Assembly (NCBI RefSeq): GCF_001264245.1
Contig: NZ_CP011339.1
Coordinates: 1,116,001-1,180,000, forward strand
Direction: 5' to 3'
Length of the DNA: 64,000 nucleotides
Origin: Microcystis panniformis FACHB-1757
GTDB taxonomy: Bacteria; Cyanobacteriota; Cyanobacteriia; Cyanobacteriales; Microcystaceae
This document shows positions 16,159-25,067 of the stretch, piece after piece. The notes beneath the pieces are model-generated. The model saw nothing but the letters and a program-made list of their open reading frames with translations. It made no database searches and had not been told where the DNA came from. Each line of letters begins with the position of its first letter. The first letter of the stretch is position 1. Made by a program: the position numbers and the translations under genes.

Positions 16159-17811
16159 CTATTCCCAAATCTGACAGCTTAAATCGCCCGATTTTTGGGA
16201 AAGACGCAGATTTTCACCGTAATCGACGGGAACATCGATCACCGCAGGGACATCTTGCTGGAAAGCATCCTCTAGTATTGGGATCAAATCCTGAGCAGAT
16301 TCCACCCGATAGCCTTTTAATCCCATACTTTCGGCAAATTTAACAAAATCGGGATTACCAAACTTAATAAAAGAAGAGGTCCCAAAATGATTAAACTGCT
16401 TCCATTCGATTAAACCGTAACCGCCATCATTAAAGATGAGAGTGACGAAGGGAGTTCCCACCCGCAAAGCTGTCTCCAATTCCTGACAATTCATCATAAA
16501 ACCGCCGTCTCCCGTCACCGCCACAATGCGCTTATCGGGATGAACTAACTTAGCGGCGATCGCACCAGGGATAGCAATACCCATAGCGGCGAAACCGTTA
16601 GAAATAATGCAAGTATTAGGACAATCGGAGTGATAATGGCGGGCCATCCACATTTTATGAGCGCCCACGTCAGAAATGGCGATATCTTCTGGTCCCATCA
16701 CCTGACGCAGATCGTAGATCAATTTTTGTGGCTTGATCGGAAAACCCGTATCATTGGCATAGGTTTCGTAATCGGCCCGAATTTCCGTCTTTAATCCCGC
16801 AGTGACAGGAGTTGGTTTATTCTGGCGATCAGCCCGTTTGAGGATATCGATGAGAGAATCGGTGATATCACCCACCACTTCCACCACCGGGGCATAACTG
16901 CTGTCAATTTCCGCCGGAGTCATGCCGATGTGAATAATCGGTAATTTCCCGTCTGGATTCCATTTTTTCGGGGAATACTCGATTAAATCGTAACCAACAG
17001 CGATAATTAAATCACTGCGCTCAAAAGCACAACTAATCAAATCCCGTTGCTGTAATCCTACCGCCCAAAGAGCCAGAGGATGGGTATAGGGAATCACCCC
17101 CTTACCCATAAAAGTGTTAGCCACAGGGATATTCAAGGCCGTGGCGAATTCCGTTAAAGCCTCACTAGCATTAGCGCGAATTGCCCCATTTCCCGCCAAA
17201 ATCAAGGGATTTTTCGCTTTAGAAATCACCGCCGCCGCCATGTTCAAAGTCCGATAGGAAGCGTAAACTTTTTCCTGACTATCGAGGGGCAAAGGACTAC
17301 CATCGGCAGCCATAGCGGCGATATTTTCAGGAAGATCGATATGAACTGCCCCCGGTTTCTCACTTTGGGCGGTTTTAAAGGCTCTCCGTACCACTTCTGG
17401 GGTGATACCCGGCCGCACGATTTGTTTATTCCATTTCGTCACCGGGGCGAACATGGCCACCAGATCCAGGTATTGATGGGATTCAATGTGCATCCGATCG
17501 GTTCCCACCTGGCCAGTGATAGCCACCAAGGGCGCCCCATCGAGGTTAGCATCGGCTACCCCTGTCATTAGGTTAGTCGCCCCCGGTCCTAAGGTGGAGA
17601 GACAAACCCCCGCTTTTCCCGTTAAGCGTCCATAGACATCGGCCATAAAAGCGGCGCCCTGTTCGTGACGGGTGGTGATAAATTTGATCGAGGAGTTTTT
17701 TAGGGCTTCCAAAACATCGAGGTTTTCTTCCCCGGGTAGCCCAAAAATATACTCGACCCCTTCATTCTCTAGACATTTAACTAGAAGTTCGGCTGTGTTT
17801 AATTCCCCCAT
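16159..17811 (-). CDS. Acetolactate synthase large subunit-like (thiamine-diphosphate enzyme)
   Basis: The 550-residue protein is a ThDP-dependent carboligase. The catalytic Glu is in TTRHEQGAAFMADVYGR (residue about 50), and the ThDP/Mg signature GDGGFMMNCQELETA lies at about 430-445, followed by NDGGYGLIEWKQ. The overall sequence resembles the short catabolic AlsS-type acetolactate synthases more than the anabolic IlvB: it lacks the long N-terminal transit-like region. Similar cyanobacterial proteins are annotated ilvB or 'acetolactate synthase large subunit'. It should condense two pyruvates to 2-acetolactate. No regulatory ilvN subunit or alsD is nearby, so biosynthetic versus overflow role is unresolved. 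Confidence 0.87.
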   Translation of the reverse strand: MGELNTAELLVKCLENEGVEYIFGLPGEENLDVLEALKNSSIKFITTRHEQGAAFMADVYGRLTGKAGVCLSTLGPGATNLMTGVADANLDGAPLVAITGQVGTDRMHIESHQYLDLVAMFAPVTKWNKQIVRPGITPEVVRRAFKTAQSEKPGAVHIDLPENIAAMAADGSPLPLDSQEKVYASYRTLNMAAAVISKAKNPLILAGNGAIRANASEALTEFATALNIPVANTFMGKGVIPYTHPLALWAVGLQQRDLISCAFERSDLIIAVGYDLIEYSPKKWNPDGKLPIIHIGMTPAEIDSSYAPVVEVVGDITDSLIDILKRADRQNKPTPVTAGLKTEIRADYETYANDTGFPIKPQKLIYDLRQVMGPEDIAISDVGAHKMWMARHYHSDCPNTCIISNGFAAMGIAIPGAIAAKLVHPDKRIVAVTGDGGFMMNCQELETALRVGTPFVTLIFNDGGYGLIEWKQFNHFGTSSFIKFGNPDFVKFAESMGLKGYRVESAQDLIPILEDAFQQDVPAVIDVPVDYGENLRLSQKSGDLSCQIWE

Positions 17812-18030
17812 AGTTCCCTCCTGTAGAGCTTACTTCATCAGTAAAGTCTCTAGAGATAGTTCATCCCGGCGGATTGAGGTTGTTGCGCTCAACTCGTCGG
17901 GATGATATCAGTAGACTATATGTACCAATGTAGCTGACTAAAATTTTGTTTAAGTCTATCCATATACCATTGTGACTTAAATCTTGACCCTTGGCAGATT
18001 ATTTATTAGCACAATTGGGGAGAATTTTTT

Positions 18031-18510
18031 TTAGGCCGTTAATTCTTCGGCGGCGTGAGCTAGTTGGGCGGCGACTTTGGCTAAATAGGGACGACTTAAC
18101 CACCAGATAAAGGGGGACAGCCAACCCCGCAGGGTGACAGAATAGGAAATATAACTACCACAGAGGGTTGATTCCACTTGGTAGGTCATTTTCTGTTCCA
18201 TGCCGGGGATAGCGAGAACTCTGAGGCTGAGAAGTTCCCCGGGACGGACATTTTCCACGAAAACCCGGATAGGAATGGGAGTCAGACGGGTGACAGCTTG
18301 ATAGATTAACCCCGGTTTAGCGATTAAACCCAAGGGAACATCAGCCTTGGCAATCAAAGGATGCCAAGAGACATCGGCCACATTGATTAATTTTTGCCAG
18401 AGGACATCGACGGGGGCGGTACTGACCACCCGATAGGTTTTGTAGAGTGAAAACTTACAGAATAGTCTGCCTTTGGCCGCTACAATCCTTAGGGAAAAAT
18501 TGAGAATCAC
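18031..18510 (-). CDS. SRPBCC family protein
   Basis: The product contains a START/SRPBCC-like segment (FSLYKTYRVVSTAPVDVLWQ, WHPLIAKADVPLGLI, YQAVTRLTPIPIRVFVENVR PG, then TYQVESTLCGSYISYSVTLR), a lipid- or hydrophobe-binding fold with a C-terminal amphipathic helix (PYLAKVAAQLAHAAEELT). A longer frame starts at 18627, but its first 25 codons translate the right end of the mobile element at 18551-18945, so I prefer the GTG at 18510, which gives about 159 residues. The insertion may have replaced the original promoter or first codons. Ligand unknown. Confidence 0.72.
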   Translation of the reverse strand: MILNFSLRIVAAKGRLFCKFSLYKTYRVVSTAPVDVLWQKLINVADVSWHPLIAKADVPLGLIAKPGLIYQAVTRLTPIPIRVFVENVRPGELLSLRVLAIPGMEQKMTYQVESTLCGSYISYSVTLRGWLSPFIWWLSRPYLAKVAAQLAHAAEELTA

Positions 18511-18550
18511 CGATCGCCCCCCGCAAAAATAATCCAGGTAATCTTCTATT

Positions 18551-18945
18551 TTGACATACCCCACGCCGTAAACGGACGTGGATTCTTCTAGCATCACTGC
18601 TGTGAATTTATGGCTCAACGAGTCCACTTGAATTAGATTCCTGGCGAAATCCCACCTCTGGGTGGTTCTCTCCTCAGACTTTCGCTCCCTTACAGAAGCC
18701 TGTTTTCGGGGTCCCCTACGATACGGTTCAAAACCTCTAAAATACTTGGTTTCTCTGGTACTTGGTGCTGAGAATTTTACCTATAGGAGCATTCCCCTAT
18801 AGAACCCCATAACTCTAGTTTTCAAGGTGCGTTCATCGGTTGATGACTGGGTTTTTTAAGCGGTTGCTTACCCAGCCTCCTATTCTTAATATCATACATC
18901 CTATAAAGTCGCCCTCAAAGGGCGAGGCTTTCAACCCAATTTTTC
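18551..18945 (-). mobile_element. ORF-less IS200/IS605-type element with omega-RNA-like sequence
   Basis: Read on the minus strand, the left end (about 18945) has GGTTGAAAGCCTCGCCC and a small palindrome CGCCC-TTTGA-GGGCG. The right end has CCACGTCCGTTTACGGCGTGG followed by GTATGTCAA at 18551, the typical right-end hairpin plus TCAA cleavage site of TnpB-type elements. Between lie structured, non-coding segments including CACCTTGAAAACT and GCGAAAGTCTGAGGA, both also found in the element at 25068-25408. There is no transposase or TnpB frame. It probably encodes or formerly encoded a right-end (omega) RNA; that is inference. Confidence 0.62.
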
Positions 18946-19047
18946 GGTAAAAAATAAATGGCTTTCCGGCAGTGTGCGCTTTTGATAATTTTCAATTATA
19001 TGAATAGATTGATAAAGCTTGTTCTCAAGCCGCTAAAAGCCTATCAG

Positions 19048-19169
19048 TTCTTTGTGTGATCAGTTTAACTTACTATAGAAGCGATCAATCTTTGTGTCCT
19101 CTGTGTCTGGAGTGGTTCCTTCCACTCCCTCGCCAGCAGGACTGTATCTTAGAATACATTTTACCCACC
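19048..19169. repeat. Dispersed repeat, copy 1 (copy 2 at 63254-63371)
   Basis: Both copies share TTTGTGTGATC, GTTTAACTTA, GAGCGATC-like, ATCTTTGTGTCCT and CACTGTATCTTAGAATACAT, then TTTTACCCACC. Copies are in the same orientation and about 85% alike by eye. No gene is supported in 18946-19274. Confidence 0.8.
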
Positions 19170-19274
19170 AAACCTAAGATAGCCTGGTTCTTCGGTTTGT
19201 GTTATGCGATGGATGGGGTTACAAGGGATGAAAACCCTATATAGAGTTGGCTGAATAAATCTAATTTTTTCGAT

Positions 19275-19590
19275 AAAAGCGGCAGGGTTAAAACCAGCAA
19301 GAGTGGCTGTGCCAAGGGTAGCACCTAAAAGATCAAGAAATTGACGGCGATCGAGAGACATATTCTCAGAGCAGATGTTCCGATGATCAATTATCCTATC
19401 GATCGGTGCCTTGGCAAAGAAAAGTTTTTATTTTTACCTGTCCGCTATAAGATGTCAAATTTTTTGAGTAATTGCCAGGGAATTTAAAAAAATTTGTTTA
19501 CTCAAATTAAGAGTTAAATTTGGAAGGTTTCTAGAGCGCGTTTTTCCTCAAGTGGAGATGGAAAAAATCCCATCCCCACACTTGTCAATT
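19275..19590 (-). pseudogene. Duplicated sodA promoter and Tat-leader fragment
   Basis: Reverse-complemented, this block matches 9354-9676 closely: the upstream region of sodA and its first 29 codons (MSLDRRQFLDLLGATLGTAT, then LAGFNPAAF; coding part 19361-19275). After that the similarity ends and the frame continues into unrelated sequence until a stop at 19161. It is therefore a detached promoter plus export-signal segment. It contains the DRRQFL twin-arginine motif, so if transcribed it could still yield a short Tat peptide, but no mature enzyme part remains. It lies in opposite orientation to sodA, about 10 kb away. Confidence 0.82.
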
Positions 19591-20314
19591 TATTTTCGCT
19601 GCTTGTTAAATACTGAACCCATCCCCAGTAAACCCAATGCCAATAACCCCAGAATCGAGGAAGGCTCTGGAACCGCTGGAAATGGATCTGGACCGGTACT
19701 GGGTGATAAAAATCCTTTGGAAGGATCACCCACGGCTCCAAAACCAACAAGATCGAGGGAATTAAACTGAGTTATAACTTCTACATAGGTCTCTTCTCCT
19801 TCTAGTACCCTGAAACTACCGCGATTAGGGAAATCCGTAAAGTAAATGAAATCTGCACTAGCGATAGGATCAGCAACATTTGGGGTGTTCACAATCGTGA
19901 TTTTTAATGGCAATGTTTGAGTGAAATCTGGGTCGGAGGAAGTGGTGTTGATTATCAGATCAACCCCATCAATCTGAGTGCCTAGAAAAATAGTGCCATT
20001 ACGGTAATACAAGCGCCCTGCAACAAAGTCTTGACCCTTGGGCTGATCGGTAAAGTCAGAAGGAATAAAGGACAATTGATTGGTAAATGAACCATCTACA
20101 GGCGTTCCCCATTCGATGGTGTCGGTTCCGTTGCCCGTGTATACTGAGTCGGGGAGCGTGATGGCGTTGTCAAAATGGCCTGTCACTGTCCCTGTCCCTA
20201 AAATTGCTTGGGCGGCTTGGAAAGGGGTTAGGATGGCTAGAGTTGCCCCCGCTACCAACAAGCAATGCTTACCCCCCCCACCTTTTTGATTACTTTTGTT
20301 AATGTTTGCGCCAT
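19590..20314 (-). pseudogene. PEP-CTERM sorting-domain protein with a frame break in its signal sequence
   Basis: The main open frame (to about 20261) encodes a secreted beta-rich protein ending with a PEP-CTERM anchor: VPEPS, a hydrophobic helix (ILGLLALGLLG) and basic NKQRK, the tag processed by exosortase. Middle segments (DFVAGRLYYRNGTIFLGTQI, DLIINTTSSDPDFTQTLPLK) resemble choice-of-anchor domains. The natural start appears to be the ATG at 20314, behind AAGAGG, reading MAQTLTKVIKKVGGVSIAC, but that frame hits TAG after Cys-Trp. The downstream frame resumes LLVAGATLAILTPFQAAQA. The break lies between the G8 tract (20272-20279) and that point. Either a homopolymer switch or a 4-base loss would explain it. 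Confidence 0.72.
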
Positions 20315-20378
20315 GGAAACCTCTTCTTTGGTATGGTTTCCTCGATTATATGATTGTATTTTTCAAAAGACTGGTACT

Positions 20379-20489
20379 GCCTGCTACAAATAAGTAATGC
20401 TTACCCCCCCCGCATTCTTGATGATTTTTGTTAATGTTTGCGACATGGAAACCTCTTCTTTGGCAGGGTTTCTTCGATTGTATAATTGT
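20379..20489 (-). repeat. Tandem duplicate of the PEP-CTERM gene 5' end
   Basis: This block repeats 20249-20358: ATGTCGCAAACATTAACAAA (from 20446) matches ATGGCGCAAACATTAACAAA (from 20314), including a G8 tract at 20404-20411. It also reads into an in-frame TAG. It is a leader without a body. A hairpin GGGCGCAA-GCG-TTGCGCCC follows at 20540-20558. No other gene is seen in 20315-20602. Confidence 0.8.
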
Positions 20490-20602
20490 CTTTGCCTCTC
20501 TTGGATATTGGCTGAAAAATGTTCACAATGTCACATTATGGGCGCAAGCGTTGCGCCCCTACATTACACAATGACCTCAAATACTTTTTCAGCAAGCCTT
20601 TA

Positions 20603-21277
20603 TTACCATAAACGATAAAAACTTTTCAACAAACTAGGCGGAATTTTTAGATAATAACCAATAATAACTAATTGATTAACTAAGGTAGTTTTGCCAACTC
20701 CTAATGTTTGCCAACGTCTTGCCGAGGTAATCACCGCGGCAGAAAATATGGCTATTTTACCCCTTTTTTTCAATCTTTGTATTAATTCAAAATCTTCCAT
20801 AATTGGCAACTCAGGAAAACCGCCCAAATCGGCAAAGATTGAGGCTTTTAAAAATATTCCTTGATCTCCGTAGGGAAGAGAAAGCCAGCGAGAACGCCAA
20901 TTAACTAATTTTTCCACTAAACGCAGGGATTTTTCCTCTCCATCAATTTTTAATTCAAAGGCCCCCGCTACTATTCCAGATTGGGATAAAGTATTGATAA
21001 TTTGTTCTTGAAATTCCTGGGGGAGTAAAGTATCTCCGTGCAGAAATAATAAAATATCTCCTTTTGCTATTTTGGCTCCTAAATTCATCTGAAATGCACG
21101 ACCTTTACTAGAAGAAATAATTACCTTCGCTCCCGATTGTTCGGCTATTTCTCTAGTTTTATCGGTACTTCCCCCATCGACAACAATAATTTCTACTCCC
21201 GTACCTATCTGTTTTAACGTTGCTGCAATTCTTAACTCCTCATTGAGAGTCGGAATGATAATACTAAGATAATTCAT
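20603..21277 (-). CDS. Family 2 glycosyltransferase (TIGR04283 type)
   Basis: The 224-residue protein has a GT-A fold nucleotide-sugar-binding domain: LSIIIPTLNEELRIAATLKQ at the N-terminus, IIVVDGGSTDKTREIAEQSG around residues 29-48 and a DXD-like LLFLHGDTLLP near residues 76-86. The short length and the segment YGDQGIFLKASIFADLGGFP match the TIGR04283 group of glycosyltransferases, some of which are linked to arsenosugar synthesis. No arsenic gene is adjacent here, so the acceptor is unknown. There is no clear transmembrane segment. Confidence 0.88.
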   Translation of the reverse strand: MNYLSIIIPTLNEELRIAATLKQIGTGVEIIVVDGGSTDKTREIAEQSGAKVIISSSKGRAFQMNLGAKIAKGDILLFLHGDTLLPQEFQEQIINTLSQSGIVAGAFELKIDGEEKSLRLVEKLVNWRSRWLSLPYGDQGIFLKASIFADLGGFPELPIMEDFELIQRLKKRGKIAIFSAAVITSARRWQTLGVGKTTLVNQLVIIGYYLKIPPSLLKSFYRLW

Positions 21278-21372
21278 CAGGTTTTAAGGTAACTAAAGTC
21301 AGAGAATTTAGGGGGAACCATCGGGTAAATTTTCCCACAGATACCGAGGGATTGATTTCGATTTGTAATAAG

Positions 21373-21517
21373 TAAGTAGTTCTAATTAAATAGAAGATAG
21401 ATTTTGCCTCTGATCCCCCCTGCCCCCCTTAATAAGGGGGGTGCCGATAGGCGGGGGATCCCCCCTGCCCCCCTTGATAAGGGGGGTGTCTGACAACTTT
21501 TAACACCTACCTACTTA
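21373..21517. mobile_element. TAAGTAG-type MITE with GGGGGGATCCCCCC-rich core
   Basis: Begins TAAGTAGTTCTAATTAAATA and ends ACACCTACCTACTTA. Inside are two CCCCCCTGCCCCCCTT-type units each followed by an AAGGGGGG complement. Family members in this window are 33603-33775, about 40305-40463 and 62569-62662 (opposite orientation). The remainder of 21278-21654 is empty of genes. Confidence 0.85.
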
Positions 21518-21654
21518 ACTGTTTTTCTGGTAAAAAGTTAAACATCGCTGCCAGTTATTCAGAGTGGCTAAAGCTGGAGTCAAAAGTCGATACCAAATTA
21601 GGTTAAACTTCATCTTTATGGAAAGCGAAACTCAGTTCTAAGATAGGTGGGACA

Positions 21655-22071
21655 ATGCCGAATATTAAAGGAGACGATGGTGCGCTCAAAACCATCTTCA
21701 GCAATAGTAAAATTATCGCAGTGGTCGGGCATTCCGAGAAATCGAATCGCGCCAGCTATCAGGTGGCCAAATTCCTGCAAGCGGTGGGTTATCGAGTCTA
21801 TCCTGTCAATCCGATGGTCAAGCAAATTGACGGTCAAAGCTGCTATCCTTCTCTAGAGGCTATCCCTGAACCCGTGGATATTGTTAACGTTTTTCGTCAT
21901 CCTGATTATCTACCCGAAATTGTCGAGTCAGCTATTGCTATTCAGGCTGCTACTCTTTGGACACAATTGAAAATTTATCACCCAGTTGCCGAAAAAAAAG
22001 CGATCGAGGCGGGTTTAAATGTGATTATGGATGCTTGTATCCAGATAGAATATCAGCGTTTATTTGCCTAA
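21655..22071 (+). CDS. CoA-binding (YccU-type) protein
   Basis: The 138-residue protein is a single Rossmann-like CoA-binding domain: KIIAVVGHSEKSNRASYQVA at about residues 23-42, GYRVYPVNPMVKQIDGQSCY at 49-68, VDIVNVFRHPDYLPEIVESA at 79-98 and a C-terminal GLNVIMDACIQIEY. This matches the YccU/CoA-binding family related to succinyl-CoA synthetase alpha. The terminal Cys is the conserved residue. Small cytosolic protein; ligand and role uncertain. The ATG at 21655 follows AGGTGGGACA. It is terminated by the hairpin at 22076. Confidence 0.9.
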   Translation: MPNIKGDDGALKTIFSNSKIIAVVGHSEKSNRASYQVAKFLQAVGYRVYPVNPMVKQIDGQSCYPSLEAIPEPVDIVNVFRHPDYLPEIVESAIAIQAATLWTQLKIYHPVAEKKAIEAGLNVIMDACIQIEYQRLFA

Positions 22072-22075
22072 AACA

Positions 22076-22098
22076 AAACCCCACCATCGGTGGGGTTT
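22076..22098. terminator. Bidirectional rho-independent terminator
   Basis: AAACCCCACC (22076-22085) pairs with GGTGGGGTTT (22089-22098) around a 3-base loop. It serves the convergent CoA-binding gene (+) and the porin gene (-); both sides have A/T-rich flanks. Confidence 0.88.
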
Positions 22099-22118
22099 CG
22101 GGTTTAATTTAGGAAATC

Positions 22119-23978
22119 CTAGAAGGTAAAGGTTCCGCGCAGGGTGCCAATCCACTCGTTACCAGTGCCTTTGAACTGTTCAGGTGCAGAAATCCAGATG
22201 ACACCGGGGGTGATAGAAATATTGTCGGTGACTTGGTACTTGTAGAACAATTCAACGTGGTAGGGAACGATGTTAGATACTTTTAGCCCCATGTCTCGGA
22301 AGCTTAAGTGACCGATGTAGGGCTGCGCACCAGCAAACAGACCTAAGATATTTCCTTCTTTACCTAAGTCGGGGAAGGCAATACCAGCACCGTAGGTCCA
22401 CACTTCCGCATCACCGAGACCGAGTAAGCGCACGGTGGAGTAGGAACCGAAGGCACTCAAGCTGGCGAAACCAAGATTCACTGCACCGGTTAAACCGTAG
22501 CTATTGGATACTTTGGCTCCGAAGTTGAAGAAACCGACTTCATCCTGTAGGGTGACGCTATCAGGATCGTTGCCGTTGACGTTGAGCAGGGTGTTTAACT
22601 GAGTTTGGGAAAGGTTAGCGGCGGAAGTCCCCGTTACACCGAAGGAACCACCGTTACCGAAGATGGCGGTATCGGCACCTTGGTAGGCGTTAACGTAGGT
22701 GAAGCCAACGTTCAAGAAGTTAAAGAGGTTAGCGTTAATCTGTGCTAAAGCGGCGTAATCTCCGTTAAAGAGACCATTACCCGGGTTAGGATTGGCCGCA
22801 GAACTGGAGCCACCACCACCGGCTAAATAACCCAAGGATAGGGAGGTCGGACCGACAATGCTTTGAAGAAAGCCTAACTGTAGGCTAACACCGGCCCCAG
22901 AACCACCACCGATACGATAGATGGGGTTTTCGGATGCGAAGGTGGATAGCGCACCATTACCACCGTCGAAGTCTTCAAAGAAGGGGTTAGTGGTGGGAAC
23001 GAAGTCATTCCAAATACCACCCCAAGCGGCGACGTAGGTATTGAAGCGACCAAAATAACCTAAGTCAATGGGGGTATAGTAGGCCAACCAGTCGAGAACC
23101 ACATCGCTACCGTTACCGGCGGCGGTCCAAGTTTGATAAAGGGAAGGGCTTTGCAGATTATCGAATCTGACGGAAGCGGGATCACCATTTTGTAGTGTGG
23201 TGGTCGATTTGTAATCAAATCCGAAGGGAGTGGCGCTGCCGGCCGATAAACGGGTTTTTAATACGTCCTGACCGGTGAAGCTCGTGTTTAACAGCAAACG
23301 AGCGCGGTATTGCATGGCGGCCTGGGAGGCAGGGCTACCGGCACCGACCGTATCGGTGACAGCGAAAATAACTTCCCCAGCTAATTTGGTGGTGGTGGAG
23401 AATTGGTTATTTTCGAGGAAAGACACCCGGCTTTCTAAGTTATCAACTCTAGCTCCCAACGCCGCTAATTCGGCCTGGAACTCATCCATCAAGCGCTTGA
23501 GGGCATCTAAGTCTTCCTTGAGGACGTTGACACCATCTTGAATTAAACGTTCCATCACGTTTAAGCAAGCGTTTAAACCAGCCGCAAATTCCCAACGGGT
23601 TAAAGCTCGGTCGCCGCGGAAGGTGCGATCGGGATAACCAACAATACAACCATAGCGTTCAACTAAACTTCTCAGGGCCTCATAGGCCCAAGCGGTGGGA
23701 GAAACATCGCGCAGTTGGTTAACGCTGGTGACTTGATCGATGGTGTTGCCCTGTACGGGTGCAACTTGACCTTCGTTACCGTAGCGCTCGATCTGATTGA
23801 GTAATTCGCCAGTTCCTGCACTGTTGTCCTGAACTTGAGCGATTTCTAGATTGTTAAATTCGGTAGAAACACTGGTAGATTTGACGGGATCGAAGCTACT
23901 AGCATTAGCGGAAGCTACTAGGGTAGCCCCCAAAATTGCTGGGCTAACCAGCAATGATTTCCAGAACATTTTTAACAT
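22119..23978 (-). CDS. SLH-domain outer-membrane porin (OprB/Som family)
   Basis: The 619-residue precursor has a signal peptide (MLKMFWKSLLVSPAILGATL then VASANAS). An SLH domain follows (about residues 85-145; LRDVSPTAWAYEALRSLVER, GCIVGYPDRTFRGDRALTRW, EFAAGLNACLNVMERL) that contacts peptidoglycan-linked polymer, and a coiled-coil (LKRLMDEFQAELAALGARVD then NLESRVSFLE). The rest is a 16-or-so-stranded beta-barrel ending with the terminal aromatic residue (LRGTFTF), as needed for outer-membrane assembly. This is the major cyanobacterial porin type (SomA/SomB-like), recently implicated in inorganic-ion permeation. It is followed by the shared terminator at 22076. Confidence 0.93.
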   Translation of the reverse strand: MLKMFWKSLLVSPAILGATLVASANASSFDPVKSTSVSTEFNNLEIAQVQDNSAGTGELLNQIERYGNEGQVAPVQGNTIDQVTSVNQLRDVSPTAWAYEALRSLVERYGCIVGYPDRTFRGDRALTRWEFAAGLNACLNVMERLIQDGVNVLKEDLDALKRLMDEFQAELAALGARVDNLESRVSFLENNQFSTTTKLAGEVIFAVTDTVGAGSPASQAAMQYRARLLLNTSFTGQDVLKTRLSAGSATPFGFDYKSTTTLQNGDPASVRFDNLQSPSLYQTWTAAGNGSDVVLDWLAYYTPIDLGYFGRFNTYVAAWGGIWNDFVPTTNPFFEDFDGGNGALSTFASENPIYRIGGGSGAGVSLQLGFLQSIVGPTSLSLGYLAGGGGSSSAANPNPGNGLFNGDYAALAQINANLFNFLNVGFTYVNAYQGADTAIFGNGGSFGVTGTSAANLSQTQLNTLLNVNGNDPDSVTLQDEVGFFNFGAKVSNSYGLTGAVNLGFASLSAFGSYSTVRLLGLGDAEVWTYGAGIAFPDLGKEGNILGLFAGAQPYIGHLSFRDMGLKVSNIVPYHVELFYKYQVTDNISITPGVIWISAPEQFKGTGNEWIGTLRGTFTF

Positions 23979-24185
23979 GATGGTTTTTTCCTCACACCTT
24001 ATAGGTTGACTACACAGTTTGATGCCGCATATAGCCTTGCTATTCTTCTGCCATTATACACAACTTAATTACTTAGGGAAAGATGTGATCTCATTTTTTT
24101 CCCTCGACCAGTTGACAAAGTGGCCACTCTGTCGTCCCTGACGGCACTTAAACAAAACCTAAGAGTTGACACAGCGGCGAGGATA

Positions 24186-25055
24186 TCAAAGTTTCTCCAA
24201 TTTGCGCTTACGACCGATTGAGTAAAGAACGCCCAGAACGGCTCCCAAAATTAAATAAGCCAGCAGCGTAGGAATCACCTGCTGCTGTACGTCATTCAAA
24301 ATAGCGATAAAAAAGGCTAAACCGACATTGCGAGCAATAGAGGAAATCGCGAGAATCGATCGCTGATCATCATCGGGACCGCCTAGAGCGTGTCCTATCC
24401 CTAGAGAGGCGATTACCATAATCAGAATTGCAACCAGTGGCAATCCCCAAACTTTCAACAATACAGGAAATCCCAAAAGACCGACTAAGATAGCTAAGAG
24501 CAAAAACAAACCATTAGCCATAAAAGTTAAGGGTTTGGCGATCTTTTCGGCCAATTTAGCGGCGAACTTTTGCATCAGAAGCCCGATACTGACAGGCAAG
24601 AACTGCACCATGGCGACTTGCTGGGCTACCTCTAAAACGGTTACATTCTCTGAAAGCCTCTCAAAGAGGGTGGTAAAAATAGCCAAGGTAAGGGGCGTAA
24701 TCACAACCGCAAGTAAAGCCAGGGTGAGTTGGAGACTGGCTGAGTAACGGAATCTGACTCCCGCCATTTGCGATCGCTTGGTAGTTAGAGGCGCACCAGG
24801 GGAAGCTGCCAAAAATGCCAATCCAGCCATCACTTCTGGGGGTAAGTTAAATAGTTTTAACAGCAGGAAAACCAGCAAAGGCACTAGGACGACAACGGCT
24901 AGAAGCGCACGGAAGAGTAAAGCGGGTTTGCGCCAGAGGGAGAGCATTTTCTCGAAAGAGAGAGCGATCCCGATGGCTAACATCAGCGAAAAAATCGTGA
25001 TTTTAACAAGGATTAGCAATATTGGCTTGACTTCGAGAGATATAAGGGAGTTCAT
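24186..25055 (-). CDS. Bile acid:sodium symporter (BASS) family transporter
   Basis: The 289-residue protein has 8 to 10 hydrophobic helices (for example ILVKITIFSLMLAIGIALSF, ALLFRALLAVVVLVPLLVFL, GLFLLLAILVGLLGFPVLLK). The LAASPGAPLTTKRSQMAG segment near residues 82-99 corresponds to the conserved crossover region of BASS transporters. It lies in the plasma membrane. BASS proteins carry organic anions such as pyruvate, bicarbonate (SbtA is unrelated) or pantoate with sodium; the substrate cannot be deduced here. The N-terminal flank borders the mobile element at 25068. Confidence 0.85.
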   Translation of the reverse strand: MNSLISLEVKPILLILVKITIFSLMLAIGIALSFEKMLSLWRKPALLFRALLAVVVLVPLLVFLLLKLFNLPPEVMAGLAFLAASPGAPLTTKRSQMAGVRFRYSASLQLTLALLAVVITPLTLAIFTTLFERLSENVTVLEVAQQVAMVQFLPVSIGLLMQKFAAKLAEKIAKPLTFMANGLFLLLAILVGLLGFPVLLKVWGLPLVAILIMVIASLGIGHALGGPDDDQRSILAISSIARNVGLAFFIAILNDVQQQVIPTLLAYLILGAVLGVLYSIGRKRKLEKL

Positions 25056-25067
25056 CGGAAATTTTGG

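Noticed and set aside
18628..18950. Group I intron or rRNA fragment
   Set aside because: No conserved intron core or rRNA landmark; end hairpins and TCAA support an IS605-type element better.
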